From: Shewanella psychrophila
GTDB lineage: Bacteria; Pseudomonadota; Gammaproteobacteria; Enterobacterales; Shewanellaceae
Length of the DNA stretch: 64,000 nt
Direction of reading: 5' to 3'
Assembly (NCBI RefSeq): GCF_002005305.1
Contig: NZ_CP014782.1
Coordinates: 2,170,001 to 2,234,000, forward strand
Position 1 is the stretch's first letter. Each line of letters begins with the position of its first letter. The translations under genes were made by a program, and so were the position numbers. Below, in pieces: positions 18,192 to 27,068 of this stretch. The notes beneath the pieces were generated by a model. It searched no databases. It was not told the origin of the DNA and saw only the letters and a list, made by a program, of their open reading frames with translations.

Positions 18192-19844
18192 ATGTCGATG
18201 ACACCCAGACGAGCCACAGCTTCTGAAGAGGCATTACTGCGCATCTTCACCGTACCGGAAGCCCCTGATTCAACATTAAGCGTCATCGAGCAAAACATAT
18301 CGCAAAATTTGATGGGCTTCCTGCAAGAAAGTGTGGTTGCCATCGAGAAGCCTCTGTCTGAGATAGAGTTGGACTTTCAGCAGCATCAGATCCCCTCGGC
18401 ACCTCAGTTTGTCTCAGATTATGCCGACGATATGATGAAGACCTTAGTGGCCCACTCGGTACATACGTCATCGCCTAGCTTTATCGGTCACATGACCTCA
18501 GCGCTGCCTTATTTCGTCTTGCCCCTGTCTAAGATGATGGTTGGCCTCAATCAAAATCTGGTGAAAATTGAGACCTCTAAGGCCTTCACGCCACTGGAAC
18601 GTCAAGTCTTAGGCATGATGCATCACCTTATCTACAGTGAAGATGATAAATTTTATAAAAGCTGGATGCACAGCGCTAACTACTCCCTCGGAGCATTTTG
18701 CTCAGGCGGCACAGTTGCCAACATCACCGCCCTATGGACAGCGCGCAATCAGCTGCTAAAAGCAGATGGCGACTTCAAGGGCGTGTCGGCTCAAGGCCTA
18801 ATGAAAGGTTTGCGCCACTATGGCTACGATGATCTGGCCATCTTAGTTTCCGAACGTGGTCACTATTCATTGGCAAAAACGGCAGACTTGCTGGGCATTG
18901 GCCGTGAGAACATCATTCAGATCCCCACATCAAACGACAACAAGGTCGATGTGGATAAGATGCGCGCCATGGCGAAACAGCTTGAACATGACAACATCAA
19001 GGTGATGGCCATCGTCGGTGTCGCAGGCACCACTGAGACAGGGAATATTGATCCCTTAGATGAGCTTGCAACATTGGCAAGCGAGCTTAAGTGCCATTTC
19101 CATGTGGATGCAGCCTGGGGTGGAGCATCGCTTTTATCGAACAAGTACCGCCATCTGCTTAAGGGCATAGAACGCGCGGACTCTGTCACAATCGATGCTC
19201 ATAAACAGATGTATGTGCCCATGGGCGCAGGTATGGTTATCTTCAAAGACCCAGCCTTTGCCAATGCCATCAAACACCATGCAGAATATATTTTACGAAA
19301 GGGCTCTAAAGATTTAGGCAGTCAAACCCTGGAAGGTTCACGCCCGGGTATGGCCATGCTGGTTCATGCCTGCCTGCAGGTCATTGGCCGTGATGGTTAC
19401 GAGATCTTAATCAACAATAGTTTAGAGAAGGCACGTTATTTCGCCGAACTTATCCAAGATCATAGTGATTTCCAGCTGGTATCAGAGCCCGAACTCTGCC
19501 TGCTCACCTACCGTTATGTACCAAAGCAAGTGCAAGTAGCAATGCTGCAAGCCAGAGAAAGTGGTAACGCAGACAAGTTAATCGAGTTTAATCGTGTGCT
19601 CGATGGCCTGACCAAGTTTGTGCAGAAACGTCAGCGAGAACAAGGGACTTCATTTGTCTCCCGAACACGAATCAATCCTGAAAGTGAAATAGGCCTTAAC
19701 ATCAAATCTGTGGTATTTCGTGTTGTATTGGCTAATCCGTTAACCACTCATGAAATACTGCAACAGGTCTTAGCCGAGCAGATAGAGATAGCCAGCCAAG
19801 ATGATAATTTTTTACCTCAGCTACTCGCTCTGGCATCCGAATAA
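18192..19844 (+). CDS. panP: PLP-dependent aspartate 1-decarboxylase PanP
   Basis: A 550-residue PLP enzyme of the group II decarboxylase family. The cofactor lysine is K338 in TIDAHKQMYVPMGAG; the ring-binding Asp is in HVDAAWGGASLL; substrate-region motif FCSGGTVANITALW is present. The length and the N-terminal extension fit PanP, the enzyme that decarboxylates aspartate to beta-alanine for pantothenate synthesis in Vibrio and Shewanella lineages that lack PanD. Glutamate decarboxylase or cysteine sulfinate decarboxylase are alternatives by family only. Single gene, convergent with map. Confidence 0.85.
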   Translation: MSMTPRRATASEEALLRIFTVPEAPDSTLSVIEQNISQNLMGFLQESVVAIEKPLSEIELDFQQHQIPSAPQFVSDYADDMMKTLVAHSVHTSSPSFIGHMTSALPYFVLPLSKMMVGLNQNLVKIETSKAFTPLERQVLGMMHHLIYSEDDKFYKSWMHSANYSLGAFCSGGTVANITALWTARNQLLKADGDFKGVSAQGLMKGLRHYGYDDLAILVSERGHYSLAKTADLLGIGRENIIQIPTSNDNKVDVDKMRAMAKQLEHDNIKVMAIVGVAGTTETGNIDPLDELATLASELKCHFHVDAAWGGASLLSNKYRHLLKGIERADSVTIDAHKQMYVPMGAGMVIFKDPAFANAIKHHAEYILRKGSKDLGSQTLEGSRPGMAMLVHACLQVIGRDGYEILINNSLEKARYFAELIQDHSDFQLVSEPELCLLTYRYVPKQVQVAMLQARESGNADKLIEFNRVLDGLTKFVQKRQREQGTSFVSRTRINPESEIGLNIKSVVFRVVLANPLTTHEILQQVLAEQIEIASQDDNFLPQLLALASE

Positions 19845-19884
19845 GCTAAATCAACCCTAAACACCAAAGTATTGAAGCCGTTAA

Positions 19885-20658
19885 TCAAACGGCTTCTGTT
19901 TCCCTTAAGGTCAGCACTTCATATCCTGTTTCAGTCACGAGTATCGTGTGCTCCCACTGCGCCGATAGCTTCTTATCCCGGGTCACCACAGTCCACCCAT
20001 CTTTCTTGGTTTTTATTTTGGCATTGCCCTGATTGATCATCGGCTCTATGGTGAAGGTCATTCCTGCTTTCAAGGTTAAACCTAAACCCGGACGACCATA
20101 GTGCAATACTTGCGGCTCTTCATGCATCTCACGGCCTATACCATGACCACAATACTCCCGAACCACGCTATAGCCTGATTTCTCGGCATATTTTTGGATT
20201 GCATGGCCAATATCGCCCAGAGTCGCTCCAGGTTTAACTGTATTAATTCCCTGCCACATGGCTTCGTAAGTGGTCTGCACAAGCCTCTTAGCGAGTGGGC
20301 TCGCATCGGGCAGCAGGTAAGTCTTACTCGAATCAGCAATAAAATCATGCTTTTCCAGGGTGATATCGACATTGACGATATCAGTGCTCTTCAACCTATA
20401 GGTTTCAGAAGGCACACCGTGGCAGACCACTTCGTTAACTGAGGTATTGAGGGAATATTGATAGCCATATTGCCCCTTGCTGGCGGGGCGAGCATCGAGC
20501 TCGTTAATAATAAAACCTTCGACTCGATTATTAATATCCATGGTGGTCATTCCCACTTGAATATAATCATCTAACATCGTAAACACCTGAGCTAGTAGCT
20601 TACCCGATTGCCTCATTAACTCAGCTTCAGCGGCCGATTTTATCTGAACATCACTCAT
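19885..20658 (-). CDS. map: Methionine aminopeptidase, type I
   Basis: A 257-residue enzyme that removes N-terminal Met from nascent proteins. All five metal ligands are visible in context: the two Asp of VNVDITLEKHDFIADSSKTY, the His of CGHGIGREMHEEP, Glu of FTIEPMI and Glu of QWEHTILVTE. The substrate His of EVVCHGVPSE is also present. No N-terminal extension, so type Ia. The ParD-like gene lies just upstream, 34 bases away on the same strand, a pairing seen in several gammaproteobacteria. It is probably an additional map copy, because the housekeeping map normally sits by rpsB. Confidence 0.95.
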   Translation of the reverse strand: MSDVQIKSAAEAELMRQSGKLLAQVFTMLDDYIQVGMTTMDINNRVEGFIINELDARPASKGQYGYQYSLNTSVNEVVCHGVPSETYRLKSTDIVNVDITLEKHDFIADSSKTYLLPDASPLAKRLVQTTYEAMWQGINTVKPGATLGDIGHAIQKYAEKSGYSVVREYCGHGIGREMHEEPQVLHYGRPGLGLTLKAGMTFTIEPMINQGNAKIKTKKDGWTVVTRDKKLSAQWEHTILVTETGYEVLTLRETEAV

Positions 20659-20691
20659 GACTTTACTTTCCGCCTTATTCTAGATGGCTAT

Positions 20692-20910
20692 TTATATTGG
20701 CTTAGCTTCTTGAAGAATGCTTTCCAAAGACACGTTTTCATCTCTGAGGCGCTGCTGCAATATCTCATTGAAGGTTAACGTCGGATTCAGCTCGGCTAAC
20801 ATGCCAGTTTTTATCCAAAACTCCACTTGGGAGTTGATCGATCTCGACATAACATGACTCGACTTTCTGATCTCTTCATGGAGTTCATCGGAAATTTTAA
20901 CCAGTCCCAC
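20692..20910 (-). CDS. ParD-like small ribbon-helix-helix protein
   Basis: A 72-residue protein, MGLVKISDELHEEIRKSSHVMSR followed by SINSQVEFWIKTG. This is the pattern of the ParD-like antitoxin family with a ribbon-helix-helix fold. No RelE/ParE toxin gene is adjacent; the next gene is map. So it is more likely a stand-alone regulator, perhaps autoregulating this two-gene unit, than half of a toxin-antitoxin pair. Confidence 0.8.
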   Translation of the reverse strand: MGLVKISDELHEEIRKSSHVMSRSINSQVEFWIKTGMLAELNPTLTFNEILQQRLRDENVSLESILQEAKPI

Positions 20911-21089
20911 AACACACCTTTATATGGTTTATATATAAAACGTATACGTATTGTATGTAAACCAGGTATTTCCATCAAGACCCTATTTAAATGTATTTTC
21001 GGTAAAGCATGAGTATTAAGCGAGAACCCTACCCTGCGTTACGTATCCACATATCTATGCTCTCACTACTTTTCATTCTCAACACTGGC

Positions 21090-21113
21090 TGATAATAGTT
21101 ATCATTTGCATTG
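21090..21113 (+). promoter_or_regulatory. Fur-type operator before the Mn/Fe transporter operon
   Basis: TGATAA-TAG-TTATCA is a perfect palindrome at 21090-21104. Read with the following bases it matches about 14 of 19 positions of the Fur consensus GATAATGATAATCATTATC. It lies about 80 bases before the substrate-binding-protein start. Fur is the best guess; Mur or another metal regulator is possible. Confidence 0.65.
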
Positions 21114-21182
21114 AGATATCTTTTATTCCCTGCTAGCCTTGTGTCAGTCCCCCCATATAGCCGCACATAACAAGGAAAAAAT

Positions 21183-22076
21183 ATGCTTCGTACATTTGGT
21201 TTGCTGCTCACTATCACCCTCTCCTTCTGGTCTCAAGAGCTGCTTGCCAGCCAGAGTGATAAGTTTAAGGTCATCACCACCTTCACCGTTATCGCAGACA
21301 TGGCGAGAAACGTGGCGGGGGATGCCGCTATTGTCGAGTCAATCACCAAACCAGATGCCGAAATTCATAACTATCAGGCGACACCGGGAGATATTCGCCG
21401 GGCTCAGGGAGCCGATCTCATTTTGTATAACGGTCTCAACCTGGAACTCTGGTTCGACAAGTTTTTTCATAATCTCAATGAGGTCCCCCGCACCATTGTC
21501 ACCAAAGGCATAGTGCCTATGGGTATTTCTCAGGGCCCTTACTCAGGTAAGCCTAATCCCCACGCTTGGATGTCTGCCCCCAATGCTCTGATCTATGTGG
21601 AAAATATCCGTCTGGCCTTGGTCCGCTATGACAGTAAAAATGCGCCAAGCTATAACGCCAATGCCAAACGGTATTCGGCGCAAATCCTCGCCGCCGTTGA
21701 ACCATTCAAGGCGCAGTTAGAGGCGGTCGCAGAAGACAAGCGGTGGCTGGTGACCAGCGAGGGGGCATTTAGTTACCTGACTCGAGACTATGACCTAAAA
21801 GAGCTCTACCTTTGGCCTATCAATGCCGATGCTCAAGGCACCCCGCAGCAGGTAAGAAAGGTTATCGACCAGATGAGGCAGCAAAAAATCCCCGTCATCT
21901 TCAGTGAGAGCACGGTATCGGCCAAACCCGCTCAGCAAGTGGCACGAGAAACCGGAGCCAAATACGGCGGCGTGCTTTATGTGGACTCTCTGAGCAGCAG
22001 CTCTGGACCGGTGCCGACCTATATAGAGTTACTCACTACGACACTGAGCACCATAGCCAGGGGGCTAAATGAGTAA
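21183..22076 (+). CDS. Metal ABC transporter substrate-binding protein, Mn/Fe type
   Basis: A 297-residue periplasmic binding protein of cluster A-I with a signal peptide ending near LLASQS. The four expected metal ligands are visible: H62 (IHNYQ), H127 (NPHAWM), E193 (TSEGAFSYL) and D268 (YVDSLS). A Glu at the third site, instead of the His and acidic loop seen in ZnuA, points to manganese or ferrous iron (SitA/PsaA/MntC class). It starts with AAGGAA upstream. First gene of a four-gene importer operon; its stop overlaps the ATPase start. Confidence 0.92.
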   Translation: MLRTFGLLLTITLSFWSQELLASQSDKFKVITTFTVIADMARNVAGDAAIVESITKPDAEIHNYQATPGDIRRAQGADLILYNGLNLELWFDKFFHNLNEVPRTIVTKGIVPMGISQGPYSGKPNPHAWMSAPNALIYVENIRLALVRYDSKNAPSYNANAKRYSAQILAAVEPFKAQLEAVAEDKRWLVTSEGAFSYLTRDYDLKELYLWPINADAQGTPQQVRKVIDQMRQQKIPVIFSESTVSAKPAQQVARETGAKYGGVLYVDSLSSSSGPVPTYIELLTTTLSTIARGLNE

Positions 22077-22932
22077 ATTAGCAAGCGGACTCACAGTCAA
22101 CGACATTACTGTCACCTATCGCAACGGTCACACCGCGATTCATGATGCCAGCTTTGACTTACCTAAGGGCTCTATCACAGCGCTGGTCGGCGTAAATGGC
22201 AGCGGTAAGTCCACCCTGTTTAAATCCATCATGGGCTTCGTCACTTTGGCAAAGGGCAAGGTTGAGATATTAGGTTTGTCAGTTAAACAGGCGCTAAAAA
22301 GCAACCTAGTGGCCTATGTACCTCAGAGCGAAGAGATAGACTGGAACTTTCCTGTGCTGGTGGAAGATGTGGTCATGATGGGGCGATATGGCCATATGAA
22401 CATGTTTCGCATCGCCAACAAGCGTGATGAAGAGATGGTGAATATTGCCCTGGACAGAGTCAACATGAGGGCATTTCGCAAGCGTCAAATCGGTGAGCTG
22501 TCCGGCGGACAGAAGAAACGCATTTTTCTAGCCAGAGCCCTAGCCCAAGAAGGCCAAGTCATCTTGCTCGATGAACCTTTCACTGGCGTGGATGTGAAAA
22601 CTGAAGATCAGATCATGGCGCTACTGCGTGAGCTACGCGCCGAGGGCAAGGTTATCTTGGTATCGACTCATAACCTAGGCAGCGTGCCCGAGTTTTGTGA
22701 CAGAACAGTCCTCATCAACCGCACCGTACTCGCCGCCGGTCCCACCAAGTCGGTATTCACTCAGGAGAATCTGCAGCAAGCATTTGGCGGCGTGTTGCGC
22801 CACTTCGTATTAGGCGGCAAAGATCTTCATCAGGATGATGACGCCAGACAGGTAACCTTGCTGACAGATCATGAACGTCCTGTGGTGTTATACGGTGACG
22901 ACAGCAAGACTCAAGTTGTCAGCAGCGAATAG
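22069..22932 (+). CDS. Metal ABC transporter ATP-binding protein
   Basis: A 287-residue ATPase of the SitB/ZnuC type. Walker A is GVNGSGKS, the signature is LSGGQKKR, Walker B is VILLDEP, and the switch His is in VSTHNLG. The Q-loop lies in YVPQSEEIDW, typical of manganese/zinc importers. Overlaps the upstream gene by eight bases. A C-terminal tail of about 35 residues (after FVLGGKDL) goes beyond the core domain. Confidence 0.94.
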   Translation: MSKLASGLTVNDITVTYRNGHTAIHDASFDLPKGSITALVGVNGSGKSTLFKSIMGFVTLAKGKVEILGLSVKQALKSNLVAYVPQSEEIDWNFPVLVEDVVMMGRYGHMNMFRIANKRDEEMVNIALDRVNMRAFRKRQIGELSGGQKKRIFLARALAQEGQVILLDEPFTGVDVKTEDQIMALLRELRAEGKVILVSTHNLGSVPEFCDRTVLINRTVLAAGPTKSVFTQENLQQAFGGVLRHFVLGGKDLHQDDDARQVTLLTDHERPVVLYGDDSKTQVVSSE

Positions 22933-22992
22933 CGCTTAGTAAATAGTCCTTTAAAAACACTTAAAAAAAGCATTGAGTAAAAAGCAATAAAA

Positions 22993-23931
22993 GTGAACCC
23001 TATGATTGAAACTCTATTACAGCCATTCGAATATGGTTACATGGTAAATGCCATATTTATCAGCGCCTTGGTAGGTGGTGTATGCGCCTTCCTATCTGCC
23101 TATCTGATGCTTAAGGGCTGGTCCCTGATTGGCGATGCGCTGTCACACTCTATCGTTCCCGGTGTCGCCGGCGCCTATATGTTAGGCCTGCCCTTCGCGC
23201 TGGGCGCCTTCTTCTCCGGGGGGCTCGCGGCAACGACCATGCTATTTCTCAGTCAACGCTCTAAGCTCAAAGAAGATGCCATCATAGGCCTTATCTTCAC
23301 TTCCTTCTTCGGCCTCGGCCTGTTTATGGTTTCCCTCTCTCCCACTTCGGTGAACATTCAAACCATAGTGCTGGGCAATATTCTGGCAATCACTCCGGAA
23401 GATACCCTACAACTCCTGTTGATTAGCGGCATATCTCTGGTCGTATTAATGTTGAAATGGCGAGATCTTATGGTGGTTTTCTTCGATGAACACCATGCCA
23501 GAAGCATAGGCCTCAACCCCAATGGCCTTAAGATCCTCTTCTTCACTTTACTGAGTGCATCGACGGTGGCGGCGTTACAGACTGTGGGTGCGTTTTTAGT
23601 TATTGCTATGGTCGTGACACCGGGGGCTACCGCTTATCAGCTTAGCGACCGATTTGGCATTGTCGTCATTTTAAGTGTCGCCATAGGCACGATGACTTCA
23701 TTAGTCGGCGCCTATCTGAGCTTTTTTATCGATGGGGCTACTGGCGGCATCATAGTGGTATTACAGGCGTGCGTCTTCGTGCTGACATTTGTGTTCGCGC
23801 CTAAACATGGCTACCTGGCGACAAGACGAAGGGGCAAACACGTCTCAGCCCCTAACTTAAAAGCCGCCTCTAAACCAAAGTCGAAAAATATTGCAGCCAG
23901 TACAGGAGTTCCCAATGACCAGCTTATTTAA
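22993..23931 (+). CDS. Metal ABC transporter permease 1
   Basis: A 312-residue inner-membrane permease of the SitC/MntB family with about eight hydrophobic segments. Family patterns include LKGWSLIGDALSHSIVPGVAGAY, and VVTPGATAYQLSDRF before the last helices. The start is GTG at 22993 or ATG at 23002. The C-terminal tail is basic and cytoplasmic (ATRRRGKHVSAP) and overlaps the next permease gene. Forms the pore with permease 2. Confidence 0.92.
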   Translation: MNPMIETLLQPFEYGYMVNAIFISALVGGVCAFLSAYLMLKGWSLIGDALSHSIVPGVAGAYMLGLPFALGAFFSGGLAATTMLFLSQRSKLKEDAIIGLIFTSFFGLGLFMVSLSPTSVNIQTIVLGNILAITPEDTLQLLLISGISLVVLMLKWRDLMVVFFDEHHARSIGLNPNGLKILFFTLLSASTVAALQTVGAFLVIAMVVTPGATAYQLSDRFGIVVILSVAIGTMTSLVGAYLSFFIDGATGGIIVVLQACVFVLTFVFAPKHGYLATRRRGKHVSAPNLKAASKPKSKNIAASTGVPNDQLI

Positions 23932-24853
23932 CTCGGGTCTGGACGCATTGCTCTTACCCTTTAGCTTTACCTTCATGCATCAAGCCTTCGCGATTGTCCT
24001 GTTAGTGGCAATTCCCACCTCTGTGCTCTCCTGCTTTCTAGTGCTAAAGGGCTGGTCGCTGATGGGGGATGCCATCTCCCATTCGGTACTCCCCGGAGTT
24101 ATCTTGGCCTATGTGCTGTCTATCCCCTATGCCATAGGGGCATTCGCCGCCGGTATGTTCTGCGCGTTAGCCACTGGATTTATCAAGGACAATAGTCGTC
24201 TCAAGGAGGACACAGTGATGGGAGTGGTGTTTTCCAGCATGTTTGGTTTAGGCTTAGTGCTAATGACTAAGGTTGAGACCGGGGTGCACCTAGATCATAT
24301 CTTGTTCGGCGATGTACTCGGTGTGAGCTGGACAGATGTACTAGAAGCCGGTGGCATTGCGCTGCTTGTCATCAGTTTCATTCTCTTCAAGGGGCGGGAT
24401 CTGCTGGTATTTGTGTTCGATCACCAACATGCCAAGGCCATAGGTCTGCCAGTGGGACTGCTACATTATGGTCTACTGTCGATACTCTCCCTCACCATAG
24501 TCGGTGCACTTAAGGCTGTAGGTATGATTTTGGTTGTCGCCATGTTAATCGCTCCCGGTGCCATCGCCTTCCTGTTAACCCGTAAGTTTCAATCTATGAT
24601 GCTAATCGCGCTGCTTATCTCGACCCTGACTTCCTTCTTGGGGGTCTACCTCAGCTTCTTTATCGATAGCGCCCCAGCGCCAACCATCATCATGCTGATG
24701 ACACTGATCTTCATCTGTGTGTTTTTCTATTCCGGCTATCAGACGAGGCGTGCCTCCTCTCCCCTCTACTTTCATACAGAAAAACCAAAGCTCAGAAAAC
24801 CAAAGTTCAAAAAACCAACCAGAACGCCACATAGTGTAGAGACGGCCAGATAG
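23915..24853 (+). CDS. Metal ABC transporter permease 2
   Basis: About 312 residues, homologous to the preceding permease (LKGWSLMGDAISHSVLPGVILAYVL; MLIAPGAIAFLLTRKF), so the transporter uses a heterodimeric pore as in SitCD. The start at 23915 is chosen for CAGGAG six bases upstream and overlaps the previous stop by 17 bases. The C-terminal tail carries lysine-rich repeats (KPKLRKPKFKKPTRTP). Confidence 0.92.
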   Translation: MTSLFNSGLDALLLPFSFTFMHQAFAIVLLVAIPTSVLSCFLVLKGWSLMGDAISHSVLPGVILAYVLSIPYAIGAFAAGMFCALATGFIKDNSRLKEDTVMGVVFSSMFGLGLVLMTKVETGVHLDHILFGDVLGVSWTDVLEAGGIALLVISFILFKGRDLLVFVFDHQHAKAIGLPVGLLHYGLLSILSLTIVGALKAVGMILVVAMLIAPGAIAFLLTRKFQSMMLIALLISTLTSFLGVYLSFFIDSAPAPTIIMLMTLIFICVFFYSGYQTRRASSPLYFHTEKPKLRKPKFKKPTRTPHSVETAR

Positions 24854-24929
24854 CGAGTGACGAACTTCGGTCTATAGCTCGTGACTCGAGGCTTTCTTAG
24901 CCTTGTCTTGAGCTCGGTAGTTTATTGGA

Positions 24930-25034
24930 TAGCGAGTAGCGAGTAGCGAGTAGCGAGTAGCGAGTAGCGAGTAGCGAGTAGCGAGTAGCGAGTAGCGAGT
25001 AGCGAGTAGCGAGTAGCGAGTAGCGAGTAGCGAG
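24930..25034. repeat. Tandem heptamer array, 15 copies of TAGCGAG
   Basis: 105 bases made of exactly 15 uninterrupted copies of TAGCGAG, in the gap between the importer operon and a convergent GNAT gene. A single related copy, TAGCGAGTGACG, occurs at 24851. Read on the minus strand it gives an artificial seven-residue peptide period. Exact copies imply recent slippage expansion. Confidence 0.97.
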
Positions 25035-25109
25035 TCAATCAGATTAAACAAAGAGCGGCTAACTTGTCCCAACTAGTATTTGATTTAGAGCTAGAGTTAG
25101 CACTAGCCG

Positions 25110-25742
25110 CTATTGTTGAAAATGCTGAAAAACGATCTGATAAAAGGCCTGTTCGTCATCGTCGTCAACTCCCTTTGCTGAATCTTCTGATGATGGAGCG
25201 CAGAGGCTGAATCCATTTTTCACTAATACAGCAATCGATGCCAGATTACTGCTTTCAACCCCGGCAATAATTTTACTAACTTGAGCCTTATCAGTATTAG
25301 CTCCGCTGTTCGAAGCGCTTACCCAGGCCACCAGCCCCTTAATTACCTCACTGGCAAAACCTTGCCCCCATTGTGACTCACTAAGCAAGTAACCAAGGTG
25401 TAATGTGACCATATTATCAATTAGCAGCTGTTGAGCCTGTTGCTCTTGATACTGCTCTTCATGTAAAAAAATAAAGCCTATCACTTGGCTGGCTTCACGC
25501 TTTCTCACCACTAAGAAACTGCACTCCTCGGCCCTCGCCTCTAGCCAGCCCTTGGCGTCCTCAAGACGATGAATATTTTGCCAACCCGGAGGCAAGGCGC
25601 GGGTCACATTTGGGCTGAGAATATCCAGCGCCATACCAGCAAGCTCAGTCTGATTCAGAGCTTGATGTTCGGCTGAGCCTGGCCAAACTGAAACAACCAG
25701 CCTTGGAGTCTCGAATCGGCACAATGAAGCCGCATTTTTCAT
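25110..25742 (-). CDS. GNAT-family N-acetyltransferase
   Basis: A 210-residue acetyltransferase resembling the RimJ/RimL-type group. It starts FETPRLVVSVWPGS, has FLVVRKREASQVIGFIFLHEE in the central strands, then LGYLLSESQWGQGFASEVIKGLVAW, which is the acetyl-CoA binding region (QGFASE in place of the QGxGxA core), and the late VESSNLASIAVLVKNGFSL. A Pro-free insertion with Asn-Ser-Gly-Ala follows. Good RBS (GGAGAGGGA). Substrate unknown. The stop lies close to the heptamer array. Confidence 0.85.
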   Translation of the reverse strand: MKNAASLCRFETPRLVVSVWPGSAEHQALNQTELAGMALDILSPNVTRALPPGWQNIHRLEDAKGWLEARAEECSFLVVRKREASQVIGFIFLHEEQYQEQQAQQLLIDNMVTLHLGYLLSESQWGQGFASEVIKGLVAWVSASNSGANTDKAQVSKIIAGVESSNLASIAVLVKNGFSLCAPSSEDSAKGVDDDDEQAFYQIVFQHFQQ

Positions 25743-25787
25743 ATTCCCTCTCCTAATATCAATCAGTCTAATTAAAGCAAGTTAACA

Positions 25788-26189
25788 TCAATCAATAAAC
25801 CGGCTGCGCAGCTCTTCTGTAGGCAACATACAGGTATCACGCTTACCGAACAGAGAGTAACGCCGACTGCCCAACCCGTTATAGAAAAAATCCCTAAATG
25901 AACGTGGCAATACCTTAAAAATTAAAAGTAATTTCCAAAAAACAGATAAGTCCTTGCAGATCTCAAGCGCCGCATCGGTACGGGTATAACATTGCCCTTG
26001 CTTGATAAGAAAAAAGGTATCGCCATAATCACTCACAAGGGAATATCTGCTCATCAAGTCTTTCGCAGCCTCGCTTTGCATAGGCGTAAAGCAAAACCTC
26101 TGTTGAGGATCGCGCTTAATGATGAAGTTGACCGCGCCATTACAGAGATTACACACCCCATCGAAGATAATGATATTTCTGGTTTCCAT
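25788..26189 (-). CDS. DCC-type thiol-disulfide oxidoreductase family protein (DUF393)
   Basis: A 133-residue protein with the family start IIFDGVCNLCNGAVNFIIKRD, containing a CxxC motif in a thioredoxin-like setting, then RFCFTPMQSEAAKDLM and a C-terminal GSRRYSLFGKRDTCMLP. These are the conserved blocks of DUF393. A redox function is assumed from the CxxC and is unproven. Strong ribosome binding site (AAGGAGTGCC). Followed 45 bases later by the GNAT gene on the same strand. Confidence 0.88.
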   Translation of the reverse strand: METRNIIIFDGVCNLCNGAVNFIIKRDPQQRFCFTPMQSEAAKDLMSRYSLVSDYGDTFFLIKQGQCYTRTDAALEICKDLSVFWKLLLIFKVLPRSFRDFFYNGLGSRRYSLFGKRDTCMLPTEELRSRFID

Positions 26190-26439
26190 GGCACTCCTTT
26201 TTTACTTAACCATGCTTCTCTTAAACCAAACGTTACGCCAAGTCCTAAACCAAGTGGCTAAGTGGCTAAGTGGTTATTGAGTTTGAGGTTTGAATTTGAG
26301 ATTTACATTTAATCCCTACTATTTGGTTCAGAAATTGCTAACTCTTTAATTTAAAAAATGTCGTTAGAGAAATAGCTAAAGAACTTGCTAGATAAATAGC
26401 TTCAGGTTTAACAATCGTATCCAGAGGAAGGACAGTAAC

Positions 26440-26919
26440 ATGATGACAGTTAATGGCTACAATGCTTATTTAAATACAGGTACACAAATTAATAAGCCTG
26501 CACAGATTCAAACTAGCCAGCCAATTGTGTCAAACTCAGTCAAAACGCCCCACGCACAGAATAATGTCATCGACCCAGACAGACAATATCAAGACATAGT
26601 CATGCTTTCATCAGACTCACAAGCCTCAAAAAAGCCAGAGCCCGACAGCTATGAACAACTTGGTTCACAAGCCAAACAAAGAACCAGCTTACAAGATGTA
26701 ATGCAGACCATACTGGACAAACGCACTGGCATTGACCGTGAGAGATTAGATGAGATCGAAGCTCAAATCCAAGCTATTGCAAAAAGTGACACCTTAAGCA
26801 AAGAGCAGAAGGAGGCACAGATCAAACAGCTAGAGGAGCAAAAGACCCAGCTGATACAAGAGTTTGTCGAGAAAAATGAGCAAAACCAACGGCAATTTGA
26901 TAATCGAGATATTTCGTAG
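26440..26919 (+). CDS. Hypothetical coiled-coil protein
   Basis: A 159-residue hydrophilic protein I do not recognise. No signal peptide. The first 95 residues are polar and low in structure (NVIDPDRQYQDIVMLSSDSQ). Residues about 98-150 form a charged helix with heptad character (LDEIEAQIQAIAK..KEQKEAQIKQLEEQKTQL), a likely coiled coil. Start ATG follows AGAGGAAGGA. It stands alone, with intergenic sequence on both sides. Real by ribosome binding site and coding pattern. Confidence 0.65.
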   Translation: MMTVNGYNAYLNTGTQINKPAQIQTSQPIVSNSVKTPHAQNNVIDPDRQYQDIVMLSSDSQASKKPEPDSYEQLGSQAKQRTSLQDVMQTILDKRTGIDRERLDEIEAQIQAIAKSDTLSKEQKEAQIKQLEEQKTQLIQEFVEKNEQNQRQFDNRDIS

Positions 26920-27068
26920 TTACATGCATTCATAACAACTGACTCTCGTCGTTACAGGCATTCATAACAGCGGCAAAGCAGATGCCGCTAACGGGCAAAG
27001 GTTCGCCGCATTAACGGCAATGAGCAACCACTGAGTGAGTGGCTACTACAGCTTGCCCTTGATAATCG

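Noticed and set aside
20692..20910. Toxin-antitoxin pair
   Set aside because: The ParD-like gene has no toxin neighbour; map is adjacent instead.
24930..25034. Possible CRISPR-like array
   Set aside because: Units are seven bases with no spacers.
24872..25072. Minus-strand frame of 66 codons with LLATRYS repeats
   Set aside because: It is only the heptamer array read in one frame; no ribosome binding site or start context.
26919..26988. Direct repeat GTTACA[T/G]GCATTCATAACA and a GCGGCA hairpin
   Set aside because: Only two copies, no T run and no gene link; too weak to call a terminator or operator.
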